From positions 1 to 60,478 of the forward strand of contig CALUJC010000018.1 of assembly GCA_944320865.1 (NCBI GenBank): a stretch of DNA of 60,478 nucleotides, in the 5' to 3' direction. Below, piece after piece: positions 17,700 to 24,593 of this stretch. How positions within the stretch are numbered: the first letter of the stretch is position 1; each line of letters begins with the position of its first letter. The notes beneath the pieces were generated by a model. The model made no database searches. It was not told the DNA's origin and saw only the letters and a list, made by a program, of their open reading frames with translations. Origin of the DNA: an uncultured Bacteroides sp. Its GTDB lineage: Bacteria > Bacteroidota > Bacteroidia > Bacteroidales > Bacteroidaceae. The position numbers were made by a program, and so were the translations under genes.

Positions 17700-18695
17700 T
17701 CATTGGTTCAACTCTATAAACTTCTTCAGCGTAGCCAGCGCCTTGCCGCTTTCCAGGGATTCGCGGGCGATGGCCACACACTCTTCAATGTCGCGCATGG
17801 GCTCGATGGCCTGGATGGCGAAGGAGGCGTTGATGAGCACGCAGTCCGTCTGGGCGCGGGTGGCGCGGCCTTCCAGCACGCGGTCGAAGAGGCGGGCGGC
17901 CTCTTGCGGGGTGCTTCCGCCATACAGCTCTTCGCGGCGCGCCATGGAGAAGCCCAGTTCGGCGGGACGGTAGATGGTTTCGTAGCGGTTGGTCATCACC
18001 TTGAACTCGTCCGTCAGCGAGATTTCATCATAGCCGTCCAGGTTGTTCACCACGGCGAAGCCTATGCCCAGCCGTTGCAGGGTGTTGGTGTAGAGGCGCA
18101 TTTGCGCCAGGTCGGCCACCCCGAGCAGCTGGTAGGCGGGCAGGCAGGGATTGATGAGGGGGCCCAGCAGGTTGAACAGGGTGCGCACCTCCAGCTCGCG
18201 GCGCACGGCGGCCACCAGCTTCATGGCGGGGTTGAACAGCGGGGCGTGCAGGTAGGCCATGCCACACTGGGCCATAGAGCGGGCCAGGCGTGCAGGGTCG
18301 GCGGTGAAGCGTACGCCGTGCTGCTCCATCACGTTGCTGGCGCCGCTCACCGAGGTGGCGCCGTAGTTGCCGTGCTTGGCCACGCGGTAGCCTGCACCGG
18401 CCACCACGAAGCAGGCGCAGGTGGAGATGTTGAACGTGTTCTTGCCATCGCCGCCCGTGCCCACAATGTCTATGGGGCGGTAGGGGGAGAAGTCGACGGG
18501 GATGCGCGTTTCCAGCAGGGCTTCGCGGAAGCCAATGAGCTCGTCCACCTTGACTCCGCGCATCTGGAAGGCGGCGAGCAGGGCGGCTACTTGCGAGGGG
18601 TTGTACTGTCCGCAGGTGATGCCTTGCATGAGCAGACGGGCTTCCCCGCGTGTCAATTCCTCGTGGTTGAATAGTCGTTTCAGTATCTGTTTCAT
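17700..18695 (-). CDS. trpD: Anthranilate phosphoribosyltransferase
   Basis: 331-aa enzyme joining anthranilate and PRPP. Motifs: DIVGTGGDGKNTFNIST (PRPP/Mg loop), AKHGNYGATSVSGASNVMEQHGV, FNPAMKLVAAVRRELEVRTLFNLLGPLINP. It is not fused to trpG, unlike in enterobacteria. Both sides are bounded by TAGTAGT-type repeat elements. Confidence 0.97.
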   Translation of the reverse strand: MKQILKRLFNHEELTRGEARLLMQGITCGQYNPSQVAALLAAFQMRGVKVDELIGFREALLETRIPVDFSPYRPIDIVGTGGDGKNTFNISTCACFVVAGAGYRVAKHGNYGATSVSGASNVMEQHGVRFTADPARLARSMAQCGMAYLHAPLFNPAMKLVAAVRRELEVRTLFNLLGPLINPCLPAYQLLGVADLAQMRLYTNTLQRLGIGFAVVNNLDGYDEISLTDEFKVMTNRYETIYRPAELGFSMARREELYGGSTPQEAARLFDRVLEGRATRAQTDCVLINASFAIQAIEPMRDIEECVAIARESLESGKALATLKKFIELNQ

Positions 18696-18711
18696 AAAAG
18701 TAGTTGGAATG

Positions 18712-18840
18712 TAGTAGTTAGAATATAGTAGTTGGTAGTCGGTAGTTAGTAGTTAGTAGTTAGTAGTTAGTAGTCAGTAGTCAGAATTGGGAGTGCATGC
18801 GCAGGCTACTGACTACTATCTACTAACTACCAGCTACTGA
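18712..18840. repeat. Word-repeat inverted element (TAGTAGT type) at trpG/trpD
   Basis: Left arm about 18712-18785 (TAGTAGTTAGTAGTCAGTAG words), right arm about 18806-18840 (CTACTGACTACTATCTACTAAC). The arms are complementary with a short unrelated centre. On the minus strand the right arm runs into the 3' end of trpG and supplies its stop codon (TAG at 18825-18823). Confidence 0.8.
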
Positions 18841-19410
18841 ATACCGCCCCCCCGACAGGAAGTTCTGCAGGATGCGCTTGCCTTGCGGCGTGAGCACCGA
18901 TTCGGGGTGGAACTGTATGCCGCGCACGTCCAGCGTGCGGTGGCGCAGCGCCATGATGTGCCCCTCGGAACTGAGGGCGGTGACCTCCAGCGTATCGGGC
19001 AGTCCGTCGGGGCTCACTACCCACGAGTGGTAGCGCCCGGCGGGGAACTCCGTGGGCAGTCCGTCGAACAGGTAGTCGGGGCGGATGACGTGCACAGGGG
19101 TCTGCACGCCGTGATACACTTCGGCCAGGTTGGTCAGCTTGGCACCGAAGGCCTCGCCGATGGCTTGTTCGCCCAGGCAGACGCCTAATATGGGTTTCTG
19201 CCCGGCGTAGGTGCGGATGACGTCCATCAGCAATCCGGCCTCACTGGGGATGCCCGGTCCGGGCGACAGGACAATCTTGTCGTAGGCAGCCACCTGGGGC
19301 AGGCGGAAGCGGTCGTTGCGCACTACGGTGACATCTGTGCCCAGTTCCCTGAGCAGGTGGGCCAGGTTGTAGGTGAATGAGTCGTAATTGTCTATAATGA
19401 GAGTTTTCAT
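18823..19410 (-). CDS. trpG: Anthranilate synthase glutamine amidotransferase subunit
   Basis: 195-aa class I glutaminase that feeds ammonia to TrpE. Motifs: IIDNYDSFTYNLAHLL, LSPGPGIPSEAG, ILGVCLGEQAIGEAFGA with the nucleophile Cys, YHSWVV, and GIQFHPES with the catalytic His. The residue after the CLG is Glu where many homologues have His. The last residues after ILQNFL (SGGRYSVAGS) run over a G7 tract (18853-18847) and into the neighbouring repeat, so the terminus looks accidental. Confidence 0.96.
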   Translation of the reverse strand: MKTLIIDNYDSFTYNLAHLLRELGTDVTVVRNDRFRLPQVAAYDKIVLSPGPGIPSEAGLLMDVIRTYAGQKPILGVCLGEQAIGEAFGAKLTNLAEVYHGVQTPVHVIRPDYLFDGLPTEFPAGRYHSWVVSPDGLPDTLEVTALSSEGHIMALRHRTLDVRGIQFHPESVLTPQGKRILQNFLSGGRYSVAGS

Positions 19411-19533
19411 ATTAGTGCTTAGTGGTTAGTGATTAATGAGGGGGTGTTTAGTGATTAGTGTTTAGTGATTAGTGATAAGTGATAAGTGATTTGGTCAGTC
19501 TGTATTAATCACTAATCACTAACCACTAATCAC
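19411..19533. repeat. Word-repeat inverted element (TTAGTGA type) at trpE/trpG
   Basis: The left part is a run of TTAGTGGTTAGTGATTA words (19414-19490), the right arm its complement (ATTAATCACTAATCACTAAC, 19504-19533). The trpE stop codon lies at the right edge. The element fills the entire gap. Confidence 0.8.
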
Positions 19534-20937
19534 TCACTCCATTTCTTCCGCCAGGACGATGGCCTTCTTCAAGGCGCCCAGCTTGTTGTTCACTTCTTGC
19601 AGTTCGGCTTCTTCGTTGCTCTTGGCTACGATGCCTCCGCCTGCTTGGAACCACAGCTCGTTGTTGCGGCTGACGAAGGTGCGGATGGTGATGGCCTGGT
19701 TGAGCGTGCCGTCCAGCCCGATGAAGCCTATGCAGCCGCCGTAGGCGCCACGGTTGTGGGGCTCCAGCCGACTGATGAGCTGCATGGCCCTCACCTTGGG
19801 TGCGCCGCTCAGGGTGCCGGCGGGAAAGGTGTCGATAAAGGTGCGAATGGGGTCGGCCCCTTTGTCGAGTGTACCGCTGACGCGGCTCACCAGGTGGATG
19901 ACGTGGCTGTAGTATTGCGGCTCTTTGTAGAACTCCACGTGCACGTCGTGGCAGTTGCGGCTCAGGTCGTTGCGTGCCAGGTCTACCAGCATCACGTGCT
20001 CGGCGTTCTCCTTGGGGTCGGCCAGCAGGGCGGCGGTGAGGCGGGCATCCTCCTGTCGGTCGCCGCTGCGGCGGGTGGTACCGGCAATGGGGTCGATGGT
20101 GGCGCGTCGGTCTTCTATCTTGCAGTGGGTCTCGGGCGAGGAGCCGAAGATGCGGAACCCCCCGAAGTCGAAGTAGAACAGGTAGGGCGAGGGGTTGATG
20201 CTGCGCAGGGCGCGATAGAGCTTGAAGTCGTCGCCCTCATACCGTTGCACGAAGCGGCGCGACAGCACGATTTGGAACACATCGCCCCGCAGGCAGTGGG
20301 CAATGCCTTGGCGAATGTTGGCCTTGTGCTCGTCGTCGGTCAGCGTGCTGGTGGTGGGGCCTACGGCGCGGAAGTCGTAGGTGGTGTAGTTGCGGTTGCG
20401 GATGGCCGTCTCCACTTCGCCGATGCGTGATGGCTCGCCCGGCGCCTGCATTTCCACGAGCACCATCTCGCTCTTGAAGTCGTTGAACACTACGAGGTAT
20501 TTGTAGAGAATGTAGAGCAGGTCGGGCGCGTCGTTTTTGGGGTCGTGGCTGTCTTTGACGGGGATGTGCTCAAAGTAGCGCACGGCGTTGAACGTGGTGT
20601 AGCCGTACAGCCCGCAGTAGCGGCAGTACTCGCCACTGACGCGGAAGCGCGAGAGGAAGTCGCGGAAGGCATCTTCCACGCGGTACGTGTCGTCCACCGG
20701 TCGCTCCTCGCGCGAGTCGTCGGGCAGGGTGAAAACGGCCTTACCGTGACTGATGGCAATGCCGGCAATGGGGTTCAGCCCGATGAATGAGCGGTTGTTT
20801 TCCACCCCGTGGTAGTCCGAGCTCTCCAGCAGGATGCTTTGCGGGAAGAGGTCGCGCACCTTGAGGTAAGTGCTCACCGGCGTGTGCAGGTCGCCCAAAA
20901 GCTGCTTATGGGCGGTGGTGTAGGTGAAGGTGTTCAT
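19534..20937 (-). CDS. trpE: Anthranilate synthase component I
   Basis: 467-aa chorismate-utilizing enzyme making anthranilate with TrpG. The N-terminal LLESSD motif is the usual tryptophan feedback site. Catalytic-domain signatures follow: DVFQIVLSRRF, SINPSPYLFYFDFGGFRIFGSSPETHCK, IAGTTRRSGDRQEDARL, ELLADPKENAEHVMLVDLARNDL (AEHVMLVDLARND), FPAGTLSGAPKVRAMQLI, and a terminal IAKSNEEAELQEV. It follows trpB; the gap holds a 24-bp tandem repeat. Confidence 0.97.
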   Translation of the reverse strand: MNTFTYTTAHKQLLGDLHTPVSTYLKVRDLFPQSILLESSDYHGVENNRSFIGLNPIAGIAISHGKAVFTLPDDSREERPVDDTYRVEDAFRDFLSRFRVSGEYCRYCGLYGYTTFNAVRYFEHIPVKDSHDPKNDAPDLLYILYKYLVVFNDFKSEMVLVEMQAPGEPSRIGEVETAIRNRNYTTYDFRAVGPTTSTLTDDEHKANIRQGIAHCLRGDVFQIVLSRRFVQRYEGDDFKLYRALRSINPSPYLFYFDFGGFRIFGSSPETHCKIEDRRATIDPIAGTTRRSGDRQEDARLTAALLADPKENAEHVMLVDLARNDLSRNCHDVHVEFYKEPQYYSHVIHLVSRVSGTLDKGADPIRTFIDTFPAGTLSGAPKVRAMQLISRLEPHNRGAYGGCIGFIGLDGTLNQAITIRTFVSRNNELWFQAGGGIVAKSNEEAELQEVNNKLGALKKAIVLAEEME

Positions 20938-20980
20938 AATGCGTAGGGTCTTTGTGAGTTCTTTTTTATCTATATAACAG

Positions 20981-21076
20981 GTGTTCTAAAGGGTCATGCA
21001 TGGGGTGCCTTAAAGGGTCATGCATGGGGTACCTAAAGGGGTCATGCATGGGGTGTTTTAAGGGGTCACCGTGGGG
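20981..21076. repeat. 24-bp tandem repeat, four units, at trpB/trpE
   Basis: Units begin at 20981, 21005, 21029 and 21053. Each has the plan GTnnnnTAAAGGGGTCA followed by TGCATGGG. The fourth, diverged unit overlaps the trpB stop codon (21066-21068), so the array appears to have grown out of the 3' end of trpB. There are no spacers, so it is not CRISPR-like. Confidence 0.85.
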
Positions 21077-22250
21077 CGTTGGCCAGGTAGGTGGCGATGT
21101 CCTTGTCGCCCCGGCCGGAGACGGTGAGCACCACGATGTCTTGGGGGCGGAAGCGCATCTTCTCCAGCGCGCCGAGGGCGTGTGCCGACTCCAGGGCGGG
21201 GATGATACCCTCCAGGCGGGTCAGCTCGTAGGCGGCGCGGATGGCTTCATCGTCGTTGATGGCCAGCACGGTGGCGCGCTTCTTTGCGGCCAGGTTGGCG
21301 TGCATGGGGCCTATGCCCGGGTAGTCCAGCCCGGCGGAGATGGAGTAAGGATCCAGTATCTGCCCGTCCTCGTCCTGCATCACCAGTGTCTTGGCGCCGT
21401 GTATGATGCCCAGCCGCCCCAGCTGTATGGTGGCTGCCGAGAGTCCGCTGTGTATGCCCTTGCCCCCGGCTTCGGCCAGCACGATGTGCACGCGCTCGTC
21501 GTCCAGGTAGTGGTAGATGGTGCCTGCCGCGTTGCTGCCGCCGCCCACGCAGGCCATTAGGTAGTCGGGGTAGTCGCGTCCCTCGTGCTGCAGCAGTTGC
21601 TGCCTGATTTCCTTGCTGATGACCGATTGCAGGCGCGCCACCATGTCGGGGTAGGGGTGCGGGCCCACGGTGGAGCCTATGACATAGTACGTGTCCTCCG
21701 GATGGCAGCACCAGTCGCGTATGGCCTCGTTGGTGGCGTCCTTCAGCGTCATGTTGCCCGAGGTGACGGGGCGCACTTCGGCGCCCAGCATCTTCATGCG
21801 CTCCACGTTGACGTGTTGCCGCTCCACGTCGGTCTTGCCCATGTAGACGATGCACTCCATGCCCATCAGCGCGCACACGGTGGCCGTGGCCACGCCATGC
21901 TGTCCGGCGCCCGTCTCGGCGATGATACGCCGCTTGCCCATGCGCCGGGCCAGCAGCACCTGTCCGATGGCGTTGTTTATCTTGTGTGCGCCGGTGTGGT
22001 TCAGGTCCTCGCGCTTCAGGTAGATGCGGCAGCCGTACTTCGCGGACAGCCTTCGGGCGAGGTAGAGGGGCGAGGGGCGTCCCACGTAGTCGCGCAGCAG
22101 GGCGTTGAATTCTTGCTGGAAGTCTGCGTTGTCCAGCACTTGCAGGTAGGCCTGCCGCAACTCCTCCACGCAGCGGTGCAGGATTTCGGGGATGTAGGCT
22201 CCGCCAAACTCTCCGTAATAGCCTTCGTTGTTTACTCGATAAGTTTCCAT
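21066..22250 (-). CDS. trpB: Tryptophan synthase beta chain
   Basis: 394-aa PLP enzyme joining indole and serine; first gene of the operon. The start is set at 22250 (METYRVNNEGYYGEFGGAYIPEIL), the normal TrpB N-terminus; an in-frame ATG at 22307 would lie within the attenuator stem and is rejected. Motifs: HTGAHKINNAIGQ with the PLP lysine, ETGAGQHGVATAT, and GGGSNAAG for the phosphate of PLP. The 5' leader holds the attenuator and a C8 tract (22293-22286). Confidence 0.97.
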   Translation of the reverse strand: METYRVNNEGYYGEFGGAYIPEILHRCVEELRQAYLQVLDNADFQQEFNALLRDYVGRPSPLYLARRLSAKYGCRIYLKREDLNHTGAHKINNAIGQVLLARRMGKRRIIAETGAGQHGVATATVCALMGMECIVYMGKTDVERQHVNVERMKMLGAEVRPVTSGNMTLKDATNEAIRDWCCHPEDTYYVIGSTVGPHPYPDMVARLQSVISKEIRQQLLQHEGRDYPDYLMACVGGGSNAAGTIYHYLDDERVHIVLAEAGGKGIHSGLSAATIQLGRLGIIHGAKTLVMQDEDGQILDPYSISAGLDYPGIGPMHANLAAKKRATVLAINDDEAIRAAYELTRLEGIIPALESAHALGALEKMRFRPQDIVVLTVSGRGDKDIATYLANAPR

Positions 22251-22300
22251 AATGATTGAGATGTGTATTGCATTGGTTAAGTTCCGGGGGGGGTGTGGAT

Positions 22301-22339
22301 AAAACAAAAAGGGCTGTCGTAAAGTACGACAGCCCTTTT
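22301..22339 (-). terminator. trp attenuator terminator
   Basis: A perfect 15-bp stem (22307-22321 with 22325-22339) and a 3-nt loop. On the minus strand it is followed by TTTTTGTTTT. It lies between the leader peptide and trpB. A short alternative pairing is possible: ACCAG at 22388-22384 can pair with CTGGT over the Trp codons or, in part (CAGCT), with GGCTG of the terminator arm, as expected for ribosome-mediated attenuation. Confidence 0.88.
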
Positions 22340-22393
22340 GCTATATTTCTCTTGGTTTATGTATCCGGTAGATATGCGCGCAGCTGGTTTCCC

Positions 22394-22456
22394 TTACGAA
22401 CTATGGAGTTGTAAGAGGCGCCACCAGAAGCGGATATTTACCATTGCATGTGTCAT
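22394..22456 (-). CDS. trpL: trp operon leader peptide
   Basis: A 20-codon reading frame starting 31 bp after the -7 box. It begins MTHAMVNIRF, has tandem tryptophan codons (22426-22421, residues 11-12) and ends RLLQLHSS before TAA. It lies between a strong promoter and a strong terminator just ahead of trpB, as in classical attenuation: ribosome stalling at the Trp codons when charged tRNA-Trp is scarce should prevent terminator formation. The second ATG at 22444 is an alternative start. Confidence 0.82.
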   Translation of the reverse strand: MTHAMVNIRFWWRLLQLHSS

Positions 22457-22486
22457 AATCTTGGCTTTATTTCTTTCTTTTCGCTG

Positions 22487-22517
22487 CAAAGATAGGCAGA
22501 AAAGTGATAAATGCAAA
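22487..22517 (-). promoter_or_regulatory. trp operon promoter
   Basis: TTTG (22517-22514), 19-nt spacer, TATCTTTG (22494-22487) on the minus strand; an exact consensus match. It begins 15 bp behind the stop codon of the upstream gene, with no terminator seen between. Confidence 0.9.
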
Positions 22518-22531
22518 CTTAAAAACGTTTT

Positions 22532-24418
22532 TTAATACTTAAATGCTTTATAAGAGTGGGGCATCAGCGTCACGCGGAAACTGTGTTTCTCGTCCTGTGC
22601 ACCGCGTCTGAAACCCGTAGGCTTCATCGGTTGGGGTTGCAGGATGTCATTGCTTTCCAGTGAAGAGAGTTTGCTTACCTTCTTGTCCATGACGATGTTG
22701 ATGTCCACGGGCTCATCGTTGAAGTTCTCAACGACCAACGTCTGGTTGTCATAGAGGAAGAGGGCCACTTTCGACGGGCCTTCGATGTAGGCATCCAGGT
22801 CTTTGCTCATGATGCGGCGTATCTCGTTCAGCGCGCCTGCGGGGTAGTCGTACAGGTTGCCCATATCGTCGGGCACGGTCAGCACGTACAGGTTGCTCGA
22901 GGCATAGGGGGCACGCAGCACGATGGGGTAGCCCGACACGCCGCCCGTGAGCGGGCGTCCGGCGCTCACTACTTCCCACGAGTCGTTGGTGTAGTACAGC
23001 ACCTGGGGAATCAGCAGGTCACGTCCACTCTTGCCGTGCCGGCCAAAGTCGTTGACCAGTGCCTTGAGGTCAGTGCAACGCAGTTCGGCTATCTCGGCAA
23101 TCTTGTCGGGGATGGCCTTCAGCAGTCCGCTGGTAATGAACACTTCCCGTCCGCTCAGCAACTGCTTCTTGATGTTGTCCATGATGGCGGGGTCGCCGGC
23201 CGTCTGGGCCGTGAGCAGCACCATCTGCTGGTCGTCGGGGAAGGCGGGGCGCATGTCCATGGGCAGACCTATCATGCCCAGGTAGTTCTGCAAGAAGTCA
23301 TCGCCCGGGGCGTGGAAGGGCTTGTACGACTTGATGCCGACGGGGTTGCCCAGTTGCCCGACCAGGCGGTCGGTTTGCTTCAGGGTGACGCCGGCTATGC
23401 GCGCCATGGTGGTGGGCTGAATCCGGCTGCCGTCCGGCAGGGTGATGGGCGCCATCATTTCATCGAAGTTGAAGCTGGTGCCTTGCCCTTGCCAAGGAGC
23501 GCGTTGCGAGGGCGATAGCTTCACGCCGATGAGCTGGTGATAGGCAAAGAGCATGATTTCGGGCGCCTTGGCCAGCATGGTCAGGTGCAACTGCTCGGCA
23601 TAGCGGTCCATGCTCATGTTCAGTCCGCCGGCATCCACCCAGCCGCCTCCGTTGTAGCCTGGGCGCAGGTTTTCGAAGTAGCGAATGATGTTGTAACTGA
23701 GGTAATTCTGCAGGTGCTGTGCTCCGGCGGGGTCGCGCGTCTCGGTGCCCGTCCAGATGCCGTCGAAGAGTTGCGGCCCCTCCTCCAGATTGAAGCCAAG
23801 GCCTTGGAAGTGGTCGTACCAGTTGGGGTATTTGATGATGACTTTCACGTCGGGGTTCACCTTCTTGGCGGGCTTCAGCACCAGGTCGCGTCCGGCTTCG
23901 GTCATCAGCTTCAGGCGATACTCCGTCCAGCTCAGGTCGCCTTTGGCACGTATCTCGTCTTCCGACTTGCAGCTGGTGAAGAAGAAGTCGTCCAGCAAGA
24001 ATTCGTCGAAGTGCTTGGCGGTATGTTCGGCTATCTCTTGTACCTTCTTGCGGTGTTGCGGGTTGGAGTAGCAGAAGGTCTCAAAACTGTTCGATTCGTC
24101 TATGGTGTAGGTGATGCCGCCTGCAGTCTCAATGCCCCGGTCGTGGAAGTATTTCTTGGCCTGCTCCAGCGTGGCATCGTCCACGATGAGGAGGTCGCGG
24201 TGGGTTTCCAGGTAGATTTTGTCCACATCCAATTGCCGGGAGATGACGTTCCATGTGGAGTCCAGCCACTGCAGGTCTTTCATCTTGTCCACTTCGTATG
24301 CGCGGGCGTACACTGATACTTTGAAACTTTTGTATTTGCCGGCCTGCATGGACATGGTTCCTGCAAGGCAGAGGAGGCAGATGGCAAACAGGCTTTTTGT
24401 TATTGTTCCTTTAATCAT
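22532..24418 (-). CDS. Exported protein of unknown family in the PUL; possible glycoside hydrolase
   Basis: 628 aa with a signal peptide (MIKGTITKSLFAICLLCLAGTMSMQA). I cannot assign a family. The first ~330 residues have alternating strand/helix spacing with clustered acidic and aromatic residues (DEFLLDDFFFTSC, KYPNWYDHFQGLGFNLEEGPQLFDGIWTGTETRD), suggesting a TIM barrel. Residues ~370-510 look Rossmann-like (DQQMVLLTAQTAGDP...LLSGREVFITSGLL), and a beta-rich C-terminus follows. That three-part layout resembles GH42/GH164-type enzymes, a speculation. Last gene of the GH9-GH3 arm; a hairpin element separates it from GH3. Confidence 0.6.
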   Translation of the reverse strand: MIKGTITKSLFAICLLCLAGTMSMQAGKYKSFKVSVYARAYEVDKMKDLQWLDSTWNVISRQLDVDKIYLETHRDLLIVDDATLEQAKKYFHDRGIETAGGITYTIDESNSFETFCYSNPQHRKKVQEIAEHTAKHFDEFLLDDFFFTSCKSEDEIRAKGDLSWTEYRLKLMTEAGRDLVLKPAKKVNPDVKVIIKYPNWYDHFQGLGFNLEEGPQLFDGIWTGTETRDPAGAQHLQNYLSYNIIRYFENLRPGYNGGGWVDAGGLNMSMDRYAEQLHLTMLAKAPEIMLFAYHQLIGVKLSPSQRAPWQGQGTSFNFDEMMAPITLPDGSRIQPTTMARIAGVTLKQTDRLVGQLGNPVGIKSYKPFHAPGDDFLQNYLGMIGLPMDMRPAFPDDQQMVLLTAQTAGDPAIMDNIKKQLLSGREVFITSGLLKAIPDKIAEIAELRCTDLKALVNDFGRHGKSGRDLLIPQVLYYTNDSWEVVSAGRPLTGGVSGYPIVLRAPYASSNLYVLTVPDDMGNLYDYPAGALNEIRRIMSKDLDAYIEGPSKVALFLYDNQTLVVENFNDEPVDINIVMDKKVSKLSSLESNDILQPQPMKPTGFRRGAQDEKHSFRVTLMPHSYKAFKY

Positions 24419-24489
24419 GGTAATGTGTTTTTAGGTAGGGTAGAAGGTCAGGTAAAGCCCCTTCTACGGGTGTTGAAAGGATAGTTTGT

Positions 24490-24570
24490 TGGCGTTTCAA
24501 CGCCATCAGGATGGCGTAGTATTGCCACGGCGATAGCCATACGTTGCCACCGGAATGGCAACGTATGGCT
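24490..24570. repeat. 15-bp perfect hairpin plus GTTTCAACRCCATCA motif
   Basis: AGCCATACGTTGCCA (24535-24549) and its complement (24556-24570) flank the loop CCGGAA. GGCGTTTCAACGCCATCA precedes at 24491-24508. Same plan as the element at 5585-5670. It lies between the GH3 gene and the next gene of the same strand and may reduce read-through. Confidence 0.75.
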
Positions 24571-24593
24571 GTTGTTGAAGAGTCAGGTCGCTT

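Noticed and set aside
17570-19533. Insertion-sequence ends or miniature transposons in the trp gaps
   Set aside because: The arms are low-complexity word repeats without fixed termini, target-site duplications or transposase; treated as a separate class of element.
20981-21076. CRISPR-like array at trpB/trpE
   Set aside because: The 24-bp units are directly adjacent without spacers and no cas gene is present.
22251-22307. N-terminal extension of TrpB (start at 22307)
   Set aside because: It would start inside the attenuator stem and run across the C8 tract; the conserved TrpB N-terminus begins at 22250.
22338-22535. A 65-codon plus-strand frame across the trp leader
   Set aside because: It lies opposite the promoter and leader peptide and has no support of its own.
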